Source of the DNA: Actibacterium mucosum KCTC 23349
GTDB taxonomy: Bacteria > Pseudomonadota > Alphaproteobacteria > Rhodobacterales > Rhodobacteraceae
DNA length: 64,000 nt
Assembly: GCF_000647975.1 (NCBI RefSeq)
Contig: NZ_JFKE01000004.1
Location: forward strand, 1 to 64,000
Reading direction: 5' to 3'
Notes under the pieces: model-generated
The model's input: the letters and a program-made list of their open reading frames with translations, nothing else
What the model was told of the DNA's origin: nothing
Databases searched by the model: none
Translations under genes and position numbers: made by a program
In this document: one piece after another, positions 16,666-24,328 of the stretch
Position numbering within the stretch: the first letter of the stretch is position 1
How the letters are laid out: each line of letters opens with the position of its first letter

Positions 16666-19092
16666 ATGAAACCTCGTTTTGCGCTTTCGCTTTCTCAGGC
16701 AAAAGTTGACCTGCATCACCGTGGACCCGACGGATGGGTTGCGGTCGGCTCTGTATCGATCGAAAGCGACACGTTCCTGAAAGACCTTGCCGCCCTGCGC
16801 GACAAAGGTATTGAAATGGAACCGCGCGGCATGGATACGGTTCTTGTTCTGCCCGATGACCAGATCCTGTTTACAACGTGTACCGCAGCCCCTGAAGATC
16901 GTGCCGCAATTCTGCAGACCCTCGATGGGCTGACCCCCTACCCGGTGGATCAACTGGAATTTGACGCCTGGATTCAAGACGGGCAAACGCATCTGGCGGT
17001 GGTCGCCCGCGAAACACTGGACGAGGCAGAAGCCTTTGCCGTCGACAATGTGTTTAACCCTGTTGCGTTCTCGGCTGTTGCGCGAAACAACCATCCGATC
17101 TGGCTTGGGCCAACAAAATCGTCCATCGTCATCCTTTCCCGCGACGAAACAGAAAAGCGGGACACGCTTGCTGCTCCGGGCAGCAAGATCAGCACCCCGA
17201 CAAAAGCAGAAACGCGAAAAGACGCCCCTGCGAAACCCGCGGAAACCACCGACAAGCCGCCCGAGTCCGACGAACCCAAAATCAGCGTCGCGCCCCTCGA
17301 TCCACCGGAAACACGCCCAACCTTCCTGACCAGCCGTGATGGCAGGCCAAAACCACCAAAGGGCAAGCCCGTGGATGTGGCGCCGCGCATCAGCCTTGGG
17401 GCGTCTAAGCCGAAGCTGGAACCCCGTCTTTCGGGCGGGACCGTTGCGGTGACCGCAGCGGTCGCTCCGGTGATCGAGCCGGCTTCGGAAACCGTGATCG
17501 AAATGAAGGTGGGGCCGGCGGCCCAGACCAAGCCCAAGGTTGAACCAACCGAGCCCCCCAAGAAAGACCTTTTTGCCGAGAAGCCAGCCGAGGTAGAAAA
17601 ACCCGCCAGCGTTTCGGTATCGGCGCCGATTGCCACAACAACGCTTGTTGCCCCTCCACCGCCCGCGAACGAGGCGGAAGCGCTGACCGTATTTGGCGCC
17701 CGCGCGTCCCAAACACCCAAAAAGTCCGGCCGTCCTTATCTTGCCTACGGGCTTTCGGCGGTTTTGCTGCTGGCACTGGGAGGCGGCGCTCTGTGGATGG
17801 CGCTGACATTCAGCAACAACATCGCCACGCTGCCGATCGAAGACCCGGCAGAGATTGCCGCGGCCAGCCCCCGCATTGCTGCCCCGGAATCCACTGTCGT
17901 CGTGCCACCCGTGGCCAGCGAACCCTCGCCCGTGGTTGAAGAAGCAGCGCCTGTGTTGAATGCGGCGCAAACCGCCCCCGCGACAGTGCCCAGCATTCCA
18001 GCCCCTGTCGAAACCGCGACCCCGGAAACCGTCGAAGTGGCCGCTGTCGCGCCACTTCCCGTGACACAGACTGCGGCGCCGGCGGCGCCCAGCGTACCGC
18101 CCCTGGCTGATGCACCCGTTGAGCTGGCATCGTTGCCAGCGACGCAAGGCACAGACCCTGCCGACGCGATAGACCCACGAGAAACGGCCTTCGAAGGCTA
18201 TGAATTGACCGGCGTTTGGGCCGTTGCGCCAACCGTACCGCCCAGCCCCGCACCCGACCGTTTGGACAGCCTTTACCTTGCGGCCCTGGACCCTGCGGTG
18301 CGCGGGGAGGATGCCGTTGCCCTGCCCCTGCTGCAACCTGACGCTTTGCCGGGCTTTGGCTCGCTTGTGTCCTTAGCCCCGGGCCAAACCATTCAATTGG
18401 ATGAACGCGGCCTCGTGATTCCCACACCCGAGGGCACCATGTCGCCCGACGGTATCCTGGTGTTTGCGGGCAAACCACCGCTGGTTCCGCCGTCGCGCCC
18501 GGCCAGCGTTGCGTCCGTTTCGCCAGAAGCCGCCGCCGAGGTATTGCGTGCGCGATTGGCGACCTTTACCCCACGACCACGCCCCGGCAGGTTTGCCGAT
18601 CAGGCCGAGCGTGCAACGCTTGGCGGGTACAGCCGCGAAGATTTGGCCAATTTCCGCCCCAAGCCGCGCCCTCGTTCCGCACAGGACGACGCACAAGCGT
18701 CCGAGCCTGACGCCGAAGGCACCATGGTGGCTTCGCTTTTGCCCAAAGAGCGTCCGGCCGAGAAAGCGGCGGCCATTCAGAAAGAACTGTCAAAACCGGT
18801 TGCCCCTGCGGTGCCCGCAACATCGGTCGCTGTTGCACCTCGTATTCCAACCAGCGCCTCGGTCGCGCGTCAGGCCACGGTCGAAGACGTGGTGAATCTG
18901 CGGCGCATCACGCTTATTGGCGTTTTCGGAAGCGGTTCAGACCGCAGGGCGCTGGTGCGGCTACCATCCGGGAAAATCGTCAAACTCAAGGTTGGGGATC
19001 GCTTGGATGGCGGACAGGTTGCCGCCATTGGCGACGGCGACCTGCGTTACGTCAAGAATGGCCGCAGCATGGTGCTGGACGTTCCCAGCTAA
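16666..19092 (+). CDS. Large single-span protein with GspL/PilM-like N terminus and PilP/GspC-like C terminus
   Basis: 808 residues. Residues 1-160 resemble the cytoplasmic part of GspL/PilM-type proteins (VLVLPDDQILFTTCTAAPED, then ILQTLDGLTPYPVDQLEFD). Residues 170-350 are a Pro/Lys/Glu-rich linker. One membrane helix lies at about 357-381 (LSAVLLLALGGGALWMAL). Residues 385-735 form a long Ala/Pro/Val-rich, presumably periplasmic stretch containing repeated KPRPR and TPRPRPG patches. The last 70 residues (LRRITLIGVFGSGSDRRALV, KLKVGDRLDGGQVAAIGDGD) resemble the homology region of GspC/PilP. No secretion or pilus genes are nearby. The domain reading is by eye. The start has a poor ribosome-binding site. 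Confidence 0.65.
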   Translation: MKPRFALSLSQAKVDLHHRGPDGWVAVGSVSIESDTFLKDLAALRDKGIEMEPRGMDTVLVLPDDQILFTTCTAAPEDRAAILQTLDGLTPYPVDQLEFDAWIQDGQTHLAVVARETLDEAEAFAVDNVFNPVAFSAVARNNHPIWLGPTKSSIVILSRDETEKRDTLAAPGSKISTPTKAETRKDAPAKPAETTDKPPESDEPKISVAPLDPPETRPTFLTSRDGRPKPPKGKPVDVAPRISLGASKPKLEPRLSGGTVAVTAAVAPVIEPASETVIEMKVGPAAQTKPKVEPTEPPKKDLFAEKPAEVEKPASVSVSAPIATTTLVAPPPPANEAEALTVFGARASQTPKKSGRPYLAYGLSAVLLLALGGGALWMALTFSNNIATLPIEDPAEIAAASPRIAAPESTVVVPPVASEPSPVVEEAAPVLNAAQTAPATVPSIPAPVETATPETVEVAAVAPLPVTQTAAPAAPSVPPLADAPVELASLPATQGTDPADAIDPRETAFEGYELTGVWAVAPTVPPSPAPDRLDSLYLAALDPAVRGEDAVALPLLQPDALPGFGSLVSLAPGQTIQLDERGLVIPTPEGTMSPDGILVFAGKPPLVPPSRPASVASVSPEAAAEVLRARLATFTPRPRPGRFADQAERATLGGYSREDLANFRPKPRPRSAQDDAQASEPDAEGTMVASLLPKERPAEKAAAIQKELSKPVAPAVPATSVAVAPRIPTSASVARQATVEDVVNLRRITLIGVFGSGSDRRALVRLPSGKIVKLKVGDRLDGGQVAAIGDGDLRYVKNGRSMVLDVPS

Positions 19093-19095
19093 CCC

Positions 19096-20199
19096 CTATT
19101 CGGCCGCCGGCACGTCCAATTCACCACTGTCTATCTGCTCTTGCTCGATGCTTTCGAACAGCGCTTTGAAATTGCCCTCGCCGAACCCGTCATCGCCCTT
19201 GCGCTGAATGAACTCGAAGAAGATCGGCCCGATCACGGTTTTTGAAAAGATCTGCAACAGGATCTTGGTCTCGCCGCCATCCAGCACACCTTCGCCATCG
19301 ATCAGGATGCCGTGCTTGGCCATCTTGTCCAACGGTTCGTCATGGCCCGCCACGCGGTCCTTGCTGAGGCGGTAATACGTGTCGTTCGGCCCCGGCATGA
19401 AGCGCAGCCCGCGGTCGTAAATCTCGTTGGTCGAGCCATAGATATCCTCGGTCCCCACCGCGATATGCTGAATGCCTTCGCCCTTGTATTTGTTCAGATA
19501 GGCGACGATCTGGCCCTTCTCGCCCCGATCCTCGTTGATCGGAATGCGGATGCGTCCACACGGCGAGGTCAGCGCGCGGCTGAAAAGCCCGGTGAACTTG
19601 CCTTGGATGTCAAAGAACCGGATCTCGCGGAAATTGAACAGATCGCCATAGAACTTGAACCACGTGTCCATATTGCCCTTGAACACGTTGTGCGTCAGGT
19701 GATCGAGGTAATAGAACCCCACCCCCTTGGGGTGCGCGTCGGCCACCCAATTGAACTCGTCATTATAGGGGTTGGTCTCGTAATACTGGTCGATGAAATA
19801 GATCAACGAGCCGCCAATGCCGTATATCGCCGGCACATCCATGGTTTTGCCGTCGCCCTCATAAGGCTTGGCGCCCTTGGACACTGCATGGTCAAACGCG
19901 TGCTGCGCATCGACCACCCGCCAGGCCATCGACGGCGCGCAGGGCCCGTGCTCGGCCACAAAATCCGCGGCGTGGCTGCCCGGCTCGGCGTTCAGCACAT
20001 AGGTGATATCGCCCTGCTGCCACAACTCGATCGCGCGGGTTTTGTGGGTGGCGGTGTGGATATAACCCATACGCGCAAACAGATCGCGCAGCGCCTGCGG
20101 ATCTTCGTGCGCGAACTCGACAAATTCAAACCCGTCCGTACCGGCGGGGTTGGCCTCGGATATCACGGATTTCGGGGCGTCGTGCGGGAATGGTCCCAT
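19096..20199 (-). CDS. hppD: 4-hydroxyphenylpyruvate dioxygenase
   Basis: Fe(II) enzyme turning 4-hydroxyphenylpyruvate into homogentisate, the entry to aerobic tyrosine breakdown. 367 residues, normal for the bacterial enzyme. Family marks are the metal/substrate region LDHLTHNVFKGNMDTWFKFY, GEGIQHIAVGTEDIY, and the C-terminal LLQIFSKTVIGPIFFEFIQRKGDDGFGEGNFKALFE. The ATG at 20199 has AGGAG upstream; the longer reading frame adds non-homologous sequence. It ends 3 bases from the convergent gene at 19092 and is divergent from an Lrp-type regulator. Confidence 0.95.
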   Translation of the reverse strand: MGPFPHDAPKSVISEANPAGTDGFEFVEFAHEDPQALRDLFARMGYIHTATHKTRAIELWQQGDITYVLNAEPGSHAADFVAEHGPCAPSMAWRVVDAQHAFDHAVSKGAKPYEGDGKTMDVPAIYGIGGSLIYFIDQYYETNPYNDEFNWVADAHPKGVGFYYLDHLTHNVFKGNMDTWFKFYGDLFNFREIRFFDIQGKFTGLFSRALTSPCGRIRIPINEDRGEKGQIVAYLNKYKGEGIQHIAVGTEDIYGSTNEIYDRGLRFMPGPNDTYYRLSKDRVAGHDEPLDKMAKHGILIDGEGVLDGGETKILLQIFSKTVIGPIFFEFIQRKGDDGFGEGNFKALFESIEQEQIDSGELDVPAAE

Positions 20200-20320
20200 T
20201 TTTGTTCTCCTGTTACGCGTTTGGCACAATTTTAGGGCATATGACGTGCGAAAGGCGCGCAAACTTGACATGAATCATGGTATTGTTTGCGGGAAACCCG
20301 CACACCTTTGGAAGTAGCCG

Positions 20321-20803
20321 ATGGAATCCCGCATGACTCTTGATCCAATTGACCTTCGCTTGTTGTCGGCGTTGCAGGAAAACGCGCAACTGACCGCGCA
20401 AGAGCTGGGCGAGATGTTGAACCTGTCCTCCAGCCAGGCCGGGCGTCGGCGGCAACGGTTGGAATCCAACGGAATCATAACGGGCTATGCCGCACAGGTT
20501 GACGCCACGCAGCTGGGTCTGGACGTGCAGGCCTTTGTGCAGGTGCAGATGGCCGCGCATTCAGCCGAAGCGGATGAAAGCTTTCTGCGGGTTCTTGCCT
20601 TTCAGCCCGAGATCACCGCCGCCTGGACCCTGACGGGCGAGGCTGACTATCTGCTGCGTGTTGTCTGTGCTGATCTGCGCGCGTTGGATGACCTTGTGCG
20701 CAAAGTCCTGCTGCCACATGCCGCAGTGGCGCGGGTTCAAAGCCAGATCGTGATGAACCAAATCAAGACAGGTGGGCAATTGCCACTGGAAGGGGCGCGC
20801 TGA
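20321..20803 (+). CDS. Lrp/AsnC family transcriptional regulator
   Basis: A 160-residue regulator. An N-terminal winged helix-turn-helix (LDPIDLRLLSALQENAQLTAQELGEMLNLSSSQAGRRRQRLE) is followed by an alpha/beta ligand-binding RAM domain (QAFVQVQMAAHS..., VTACAWTLTGEADYL-type region). Divergent position next to hppD suggests it senses an aromatic amino acid or keto acid and controls hppD, by analogy with other Lrp-family neighbours. A shorter start 12 bases downstream (MTLDPIDL) is possible. Its TGA overlaps the ATG of the antiporter gene (TGATG). Confidence 0.88.
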   Translation: MESRMTLDPIDLRLLSALQENAQLTAQELGEMLNLSSSQAGRRRQRLESNGIITGYAAQVDATQLGLDVQAFVQVQMAAHSAEADESFLRVLAFQPEITAAWTLTGEADYLLRVVCADLRALDDLVRKVLLPHAAVARVQSQIVMNQIKTGGQLPLEGAR

Positions 20804-22698
20804 TGCAGGAAATTCTTGCCTTCGGATCGATCTATCTGATCTTTGCGGTGATCATGGTGCCGATTGCGGCGCGGATCGGGCTGGGCTCGGTGCTGGGCTA
20901 TCTGCTGGCGGGTGTGACGATTGGGCCGGTTCTGGGGCTGGTCGGATCCGAGACGCAGGATTTGCAGCACGTGGCTGAGTTCGGCGTGGTGATGATGCTG
21001 TTCCTGATCGGGCTGGAAATGGCGCCGCGTACCCTTTGGGACATGCGTCACCGGCTGTTCGGACTGGGAGGTATTCAGATTGTCTTGTCCATCGTCGTAA
21101 TTGGCGGCGGGGGCCTGTGGATTGGTCTGCCATGGCAAACGGCGCTGGCCGTCGGTGCAATCCTTGCCCTGTCGTCAACCGCCATCGTCATGCAAACCCT
21201 GACCGAGAGAGGCCTGAACCGCACCCCCGGGGGGCGCAACGCCTTTGCCGTTCTGCTGACGCAGGATATCGCGGTGATCCCGATGCTGGCGTTGATGCCG
21301 CTGCTGGCAATTGCCCGTGGCCCTCAAATTGCCCCTGATGGCTCCATCACCGCGTCCCCGCATGCAGACGCGCATCACGGCGAAACGTTGATGCTGTTTT
21401 CCGATCTGCCCGCCTGGGCGCAGACGCTGACCACGCTGGGCGCCATCGCGGCGATCATCCTGGCCGGCCATTACCTCAGCCGCCCGCTCTTTCGGTTTAT
21501 CCACGCCGCCCGCCTGCGCGAGATGTTCACCATTGTTGCCCTGCTGATTGTTGTCGGCATCGCCGCGCTGATGAACATGGTGGGCCTGTCGCCGGCGCTG
21601 GGCACGTTCCTGGCCGGTGTGGTGCTGGCAAACTCAGAATTTCGGCACGACCTGGAAAGCAATATCGAGCCGTTCAAGGGCCTACTTTTGGGCCTGTTCT
21701 TCATCACCGTGGGCGCCGGGATCAACACCTCATTGCTGTTGAACGAGCCGTTGACGATGCTGGGGCTGGCGCTCGGCCTGATGGCCGCCAAGGGCGCGGT
21801 GTTGTTCCTGCTGACGTTCATGTTTCCGATGCGCGGGCAAAACCGGTGGCTCTTTACACTGTCGCTGGCGCAGGCAGGCGAATTCGGGCTGGTGCTTGTG
21901 TCCTTTGCCCTGCAGACCCACGTTCTGACGCAGACACTGGGCCAGCAACTGCTGCTGATCATCTCGCTGTCCATGTTGTTGACGCCCTTTGCCTTTATCC
22001 TGCATGCGCAGCTGGCAAAGCGCCTGCGCGACGACACAGCCCCTCAGGATCCGGACGATATCGACGAACAGCATACCGTGATTATCGCGGGCATCGGGCG
22101 GTTCGGGCAGATCGTCAACCGCATGTTGCAGCTGTCCGGGTATCAGGCCACGGTTCTGGACCATGACTTGCGCACGATCGAACTGATGCGCAAATTCGGC
22201 TGGAAAGGGTTCCTTGGCGACCCAACCCGCCCTGAGCTTCTGCAAGCCGCGGGGATTGCAACCGCGAAAGTGCTGGTTGCCGCGCTGGACGACAAAGAGG
22301 CCACAACGCGGCTCGTCACCCACGCGCGCCGCGAGCGTCCCGACCTGTTCATCGTTGCCCGTGCCCGCGACCGCACACACGTGTTCGAGCTGTATCGCGC
22401 CGGCGCGGACCACATCGTGCGCGAAATGTTCGACAGCTCGCTGCGTGCCGCGCGATATGTTCTGGAAGACCTCGGCCTGACGGAATACGAGGCAAACGAG
22501 ATGGAAACCGCGTTCTACAAACATGACCGCAAGGCCCTTTTAGAACTGGCAGAACTATGGAAACCGGGCGTGCCAGCGGATCAGAACCCTGAATACATGG
22601 AACGCGCGCAGGCCCTGAACAAAGAGCTTGAGGTTGCCTTGTTGAAAAACGCCGACGAAGAAGAGGCCGAGGAACAAGCCGGCCCCATCGGTGGCTAG
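20803..22698 (+). CDS. CPA2 family monovalent cation:proton antiporter (Kef-type)
   Basis: A 631-residue inner-membrane antiporter. The N-terminal 390 residues form about twelve membrane segments, including the conserved VLGYLLAGVTIGP, FGVVMMLFLIGLEM and SSTAIVMQTL. A cytosolic TrkA-N domain with a GxGxxG nucleotide loop (IIAGIGRFGQIVNRML) follows from about residue 425, then an acidic tail. This is the KefB/KefC layout, usually potassium or sodium efflux gated by ligand. No KefF/KefG ancillary gene is adjacent. Its ATG overlaps the regulator stop, so the two are translated together. Confidence 0.88.
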   Translation: MQEILAFGSIYLIFAVIMVPIAARIGLGSVLGYLLAGVTIGPVLGLVGSETQDLQHVAEFGVVMMLFLIGLEMAPRTLWDMRHRLFGLGGIQIVLSIVVIGGGGLWIGLPWQTALAVGAILALSSTAIVMQTLTERGLNRTPGGRNAFAVLLTQDIAVIPMLALMPLLAIARGPQIAPDGSITASPHADAHHGETLMLFSDLPAWAQTLTTLGAIAAIILAGHYLSRPLFRFIHAARLREMFTIVALLIVVGIAALMNMVGLSPALGTFLAGVVLANSEFRHDLESNIEPFKGLLLGLFFITVGAGINTSLLLNEPLTMLGLALGLMAAKGAVLFLLTFMFPMRGQNRWLFTLSLAQAGEFGLVLVSFALQTHVLTQTLGQQLLLIISLSMLLTPFAFILHAQLAKRLRDDTAPQDPDDIDEQHTVIIAGIGRFGQIVNRMLQLSGYQATVLDHDLRTIELMRKFGWKGFLGDPTRPELLQAAGIATAKVLVAALDDKEATTRLVTHARRERPDLFIVARARDRTHVFELYRAGADHIVREMFDSSLRAARYVLEDLGLTEYEANEMETAFYKHDRKALLELAELWKPGVPADQNPEYMERAQALNKELEVALLKNADEEEAEEQAGPIGG

Positions 22699-22700
22699 GC

Positions 22701-22737
22701 ACAAAAAAACCGCGCGGTCCGGGATCGGACGGCGCGG
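22701..22737 (-). terminator. Intrinsic terminator of carD
   Basis: A GC-rich stem of about 10 pairs (22710-22737) built from CCGCGC...TCCG / CGGA...GCGCGG is followed on the minus strand by seven T (plus-strand A run 22703-22709). It lies about 27 bases after the carD stop and immediately beyond the stop of the convergent antiporter gene, so it may serve both. Confidence 0.8.
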
Positions 22738-22763
22738 CCTGTTCTTTGACGTGGCGGGGGCGT

Positions 22764-23276
22764 TTAGGCCGCGGCGCGCGATACCAGAACGCTGTCCACT
22801 TCCTGCTGGGCCTTGACCTCGTCCATGCCACCAACGGCAGCCACTTCACGGGTCAGACGCTCCAACGCGGCCTCGTACAGCTGACGTTCGGAATAAGATT
22901 GCTCGCGCTGGTCGTCGCTGCGGTGCAGGTCGCGCACCACTTCTGCAATCGAGATCAGGTCACCCGAATTGATCTTCTGCTCGTATTCCTGCGCACGGCG
23001 CGACCACATGGCTCGCTTGACCTTGGCTTTGCCTTTCAACGTGGCCATCGCTTTGGACACCACATCCGGCGACGAAAGTGACCGCATACCAACCTCGGTT
23101 GCCTTATGGGTGGGCACGCGCAGGGTCATCTTGTCCTTTTCAAACGAGATCACAAAAAGCTCCAGCGAAATCCCGGCAATCTCCTGCTCCTCGATCGACA
23201 CGATCTGGCCAACACCATGCGCGGGATACACAACATGATCATTGGGGCGGAACTCGGATTTATTGGTCTTGGTCAT
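22764..23276 (-). CDS. carD: CarD family RNA polymerase-binding transcription factor
   Basis: A 170-residue CarD/CdnL protein. The N-terminal RNA polymerase-interacting Tudor-like domain is clear (FRPNDHVVYPAHGVGQIVSIEE, then LFVISFEKDKMTLRVP). The helical C-terminal DNA-minor-groove domain includes AMWSRRAQEYEQKINSGDL and the SYSERQLYEAALERLTREVA motif. In related bacteria this factor stabilises open complexes at rRNA and other promoters and is often essential. I chose the ATG at 23276, which has AAGGAAA upstream. An intrinsic-terminator hairpin lies only 36 bases before it. Confidence 0.93.
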   Translation of the reverse strand: MTKTNKSEFRPNDHVVYPAHGVGQIVSIEEQEIAGISLELFVISFEKDKMTLRVPTHKATEVGMRSLSSPDVVSKAMATLKGKAKVKRAMWSRRAQEYEQKINSGDLISIAEVVRDLHRSDDQREQSYSERQLYEAALERLTREVAAVGGMDEVKAQQEVDSVLVSRAAA

Positions 23277-23311
23277 TCGGTCATTTTCCTTACTTGCCAT
23301 AACGAGGCGAC

Positions 23312-23348
23312 AAAAAACCACCTGCCCGCGCAAACGGGAAACAGGTGG
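23312..23348 (-). terminator. Terminator/attenuator hairpin between ferredoxin gene and carD
   Basis: On the minus strand, arms CCACCTG (23318-23324) and CAGGTGG (23342-23348) with an inner CCCG/CGGG pairing form a stem followed at once by six T (plus-strand A at 23312-23317). It is a good intrinsic terminator. It ends only about 35 bases before the carD ATG, leaving little room for a separate promoter downstream. It therefore either ends ferredoxin messages or attenuates carD. Confidence 0.7.
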
Positions 23349-23565
23349 GTGTCACGATGACATTAGCCGCGTAGAGGCTGCGGGAGCGTTCCGCACGGGT
23401 ATGTCAGGCTTGGCGTAATCATTTTGTAACAACAATATAGCACGAAAATTGCGCAGTTTAAAGCGCAACAGCCAAAACCAGCCCGTAAAGCCTTGACTTT
23501 ACAAGCTAAAAACGCTGAAAGCGCGCCTTTTGCACCTGCGAAAGGCCGTGCAGCGTGCGAATCGC

Positions 23566-23904
23566 TTAGTCCCCTTCGCCCGGCTTCTCCGAGAAATGGG
23601 TATCCAGTTTGTTCGGCGTACCGTCCAGCTCTTCCGCAGTCGGCAGCGGGTCTTTTTTCGTCACGATGACGGGCCAGATTTCCGAGTATTTGCGATTGAA
23701 TTCAACCCACTTCTCGGTGTCGGCCTCGGTATCGGGGCGGATGGCATCGGCCGGGCATTCCGGCTCGCAGACGCCGCAATCGATACATTCGTCGGGATGG
23801 ATCACCAGCATGTTTTCGCCCTCGTAGAAACAGTCCACGGGGCAAACTTCGACACAATCGGTGTACTTGCAGGCGATGCAGTTATCCATGACGACATAGG
23901 TCAT
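23566..23904 (-). CDS. fdxA: 7Fe ferredoxin (3Fe-4S plus 4Fe-4S)
   Basis: A 112-residue soluble electron carrier. The cysteine pattern is that of FdxA-type seven-iron ferredoxins: [18 protein letters not shown] for the 3Fe-4S site and [12 protein letters not shown] for the 4Fe-4S site. The C-terminal half ([15 protein letters not shown]...) also matches this class. It lies 49 bases after the S4-domain gene on the same strand and 289 bases before carD. The redox partner cannot be read from the context. Confidence 0.93.
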   Translation of the reverse strand: MTYVVMDNCIACKYTDCVEVCPVDCFYEGENMLVIHPDECIDCGVCEPECPADAIRPDTEADTEKWVEFNRKYSEIWPVIVTKKDPLPTAEELDGTPNKLDTHFSEKPGEGD

Positions 23905-23953
23905 GCGGGCGTCCTCTTGTCTTGTTTCCGCCTAGCTAATCCACGCGGCCAGA

Positions 23954-24328
23954 TCATTCAAGCCGCCCGGGTGCGTTAAAATCCAGCGCTCTGCGATCTT
24001 TCTTGGTTGGACGCCCTTTTCCCTCGAAACGCGGTGCGGATGGAATGTTTTCCTCGCGCTTGGGAGTCAGATCGTCATATAGCGCTTGCGCCTCGGGCGC
24101 CGGGCCGCGCCGTTCGCCCAAGGCAATGACGCGCACAACCCGAATCTCGCGCCCTTGCGCAAAGGTCAGCGTGTCACCCGGCCCCACCTTCGTGGCGGGC
24201 TTGTCGACCTTGGTGCCGTTCACGCGAACATGGCCGCCCGACACCTGTTTGGTGGCAAGGCTGCGGGTTTTATAAAACCGCGCATACCACAGCCATTTGT
24301 CCAAGCGGATGGTCGGGCCCTCGGCCAT
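23954..24328 (-). CDS. S4-domain RNA-binding protein (HslR-like)
   Basis: A 124-residue protein with an N-terminal S4 RNA-binding domain (IRLDKWLWYARFYKTRSLATKQVSGGHVRVNGTKV, residues 6-45) and a basic tail. This is the layout of Hsp15/HslR, which binds free 50S subunits carrying nascent chains. Its start shares one base with the stop of the large helicase gene (TAATG), so both are translationally coupled. That supports a joint role in RNA or ribosome metabolism. Confidence 0.85.
   Translation of the reverse strand: MAEGPTIRLDKWLWYARFYKTRSLATKQVSGGHVRVNGTKVDKPATKVGPGDTLTFAQGREIRVVRVIALGERRGPAPEAQALYDDLTPKREENIPSAPRFEGKGRPTKKDRRALDFNAPGRLE

Noticed and set aside
16633-18336. 567-residue minus-strand frame
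   Set aside because: Antisense to the 808-residue protein; Gly/Arg-rich, no motif, no ribosome-binding site.
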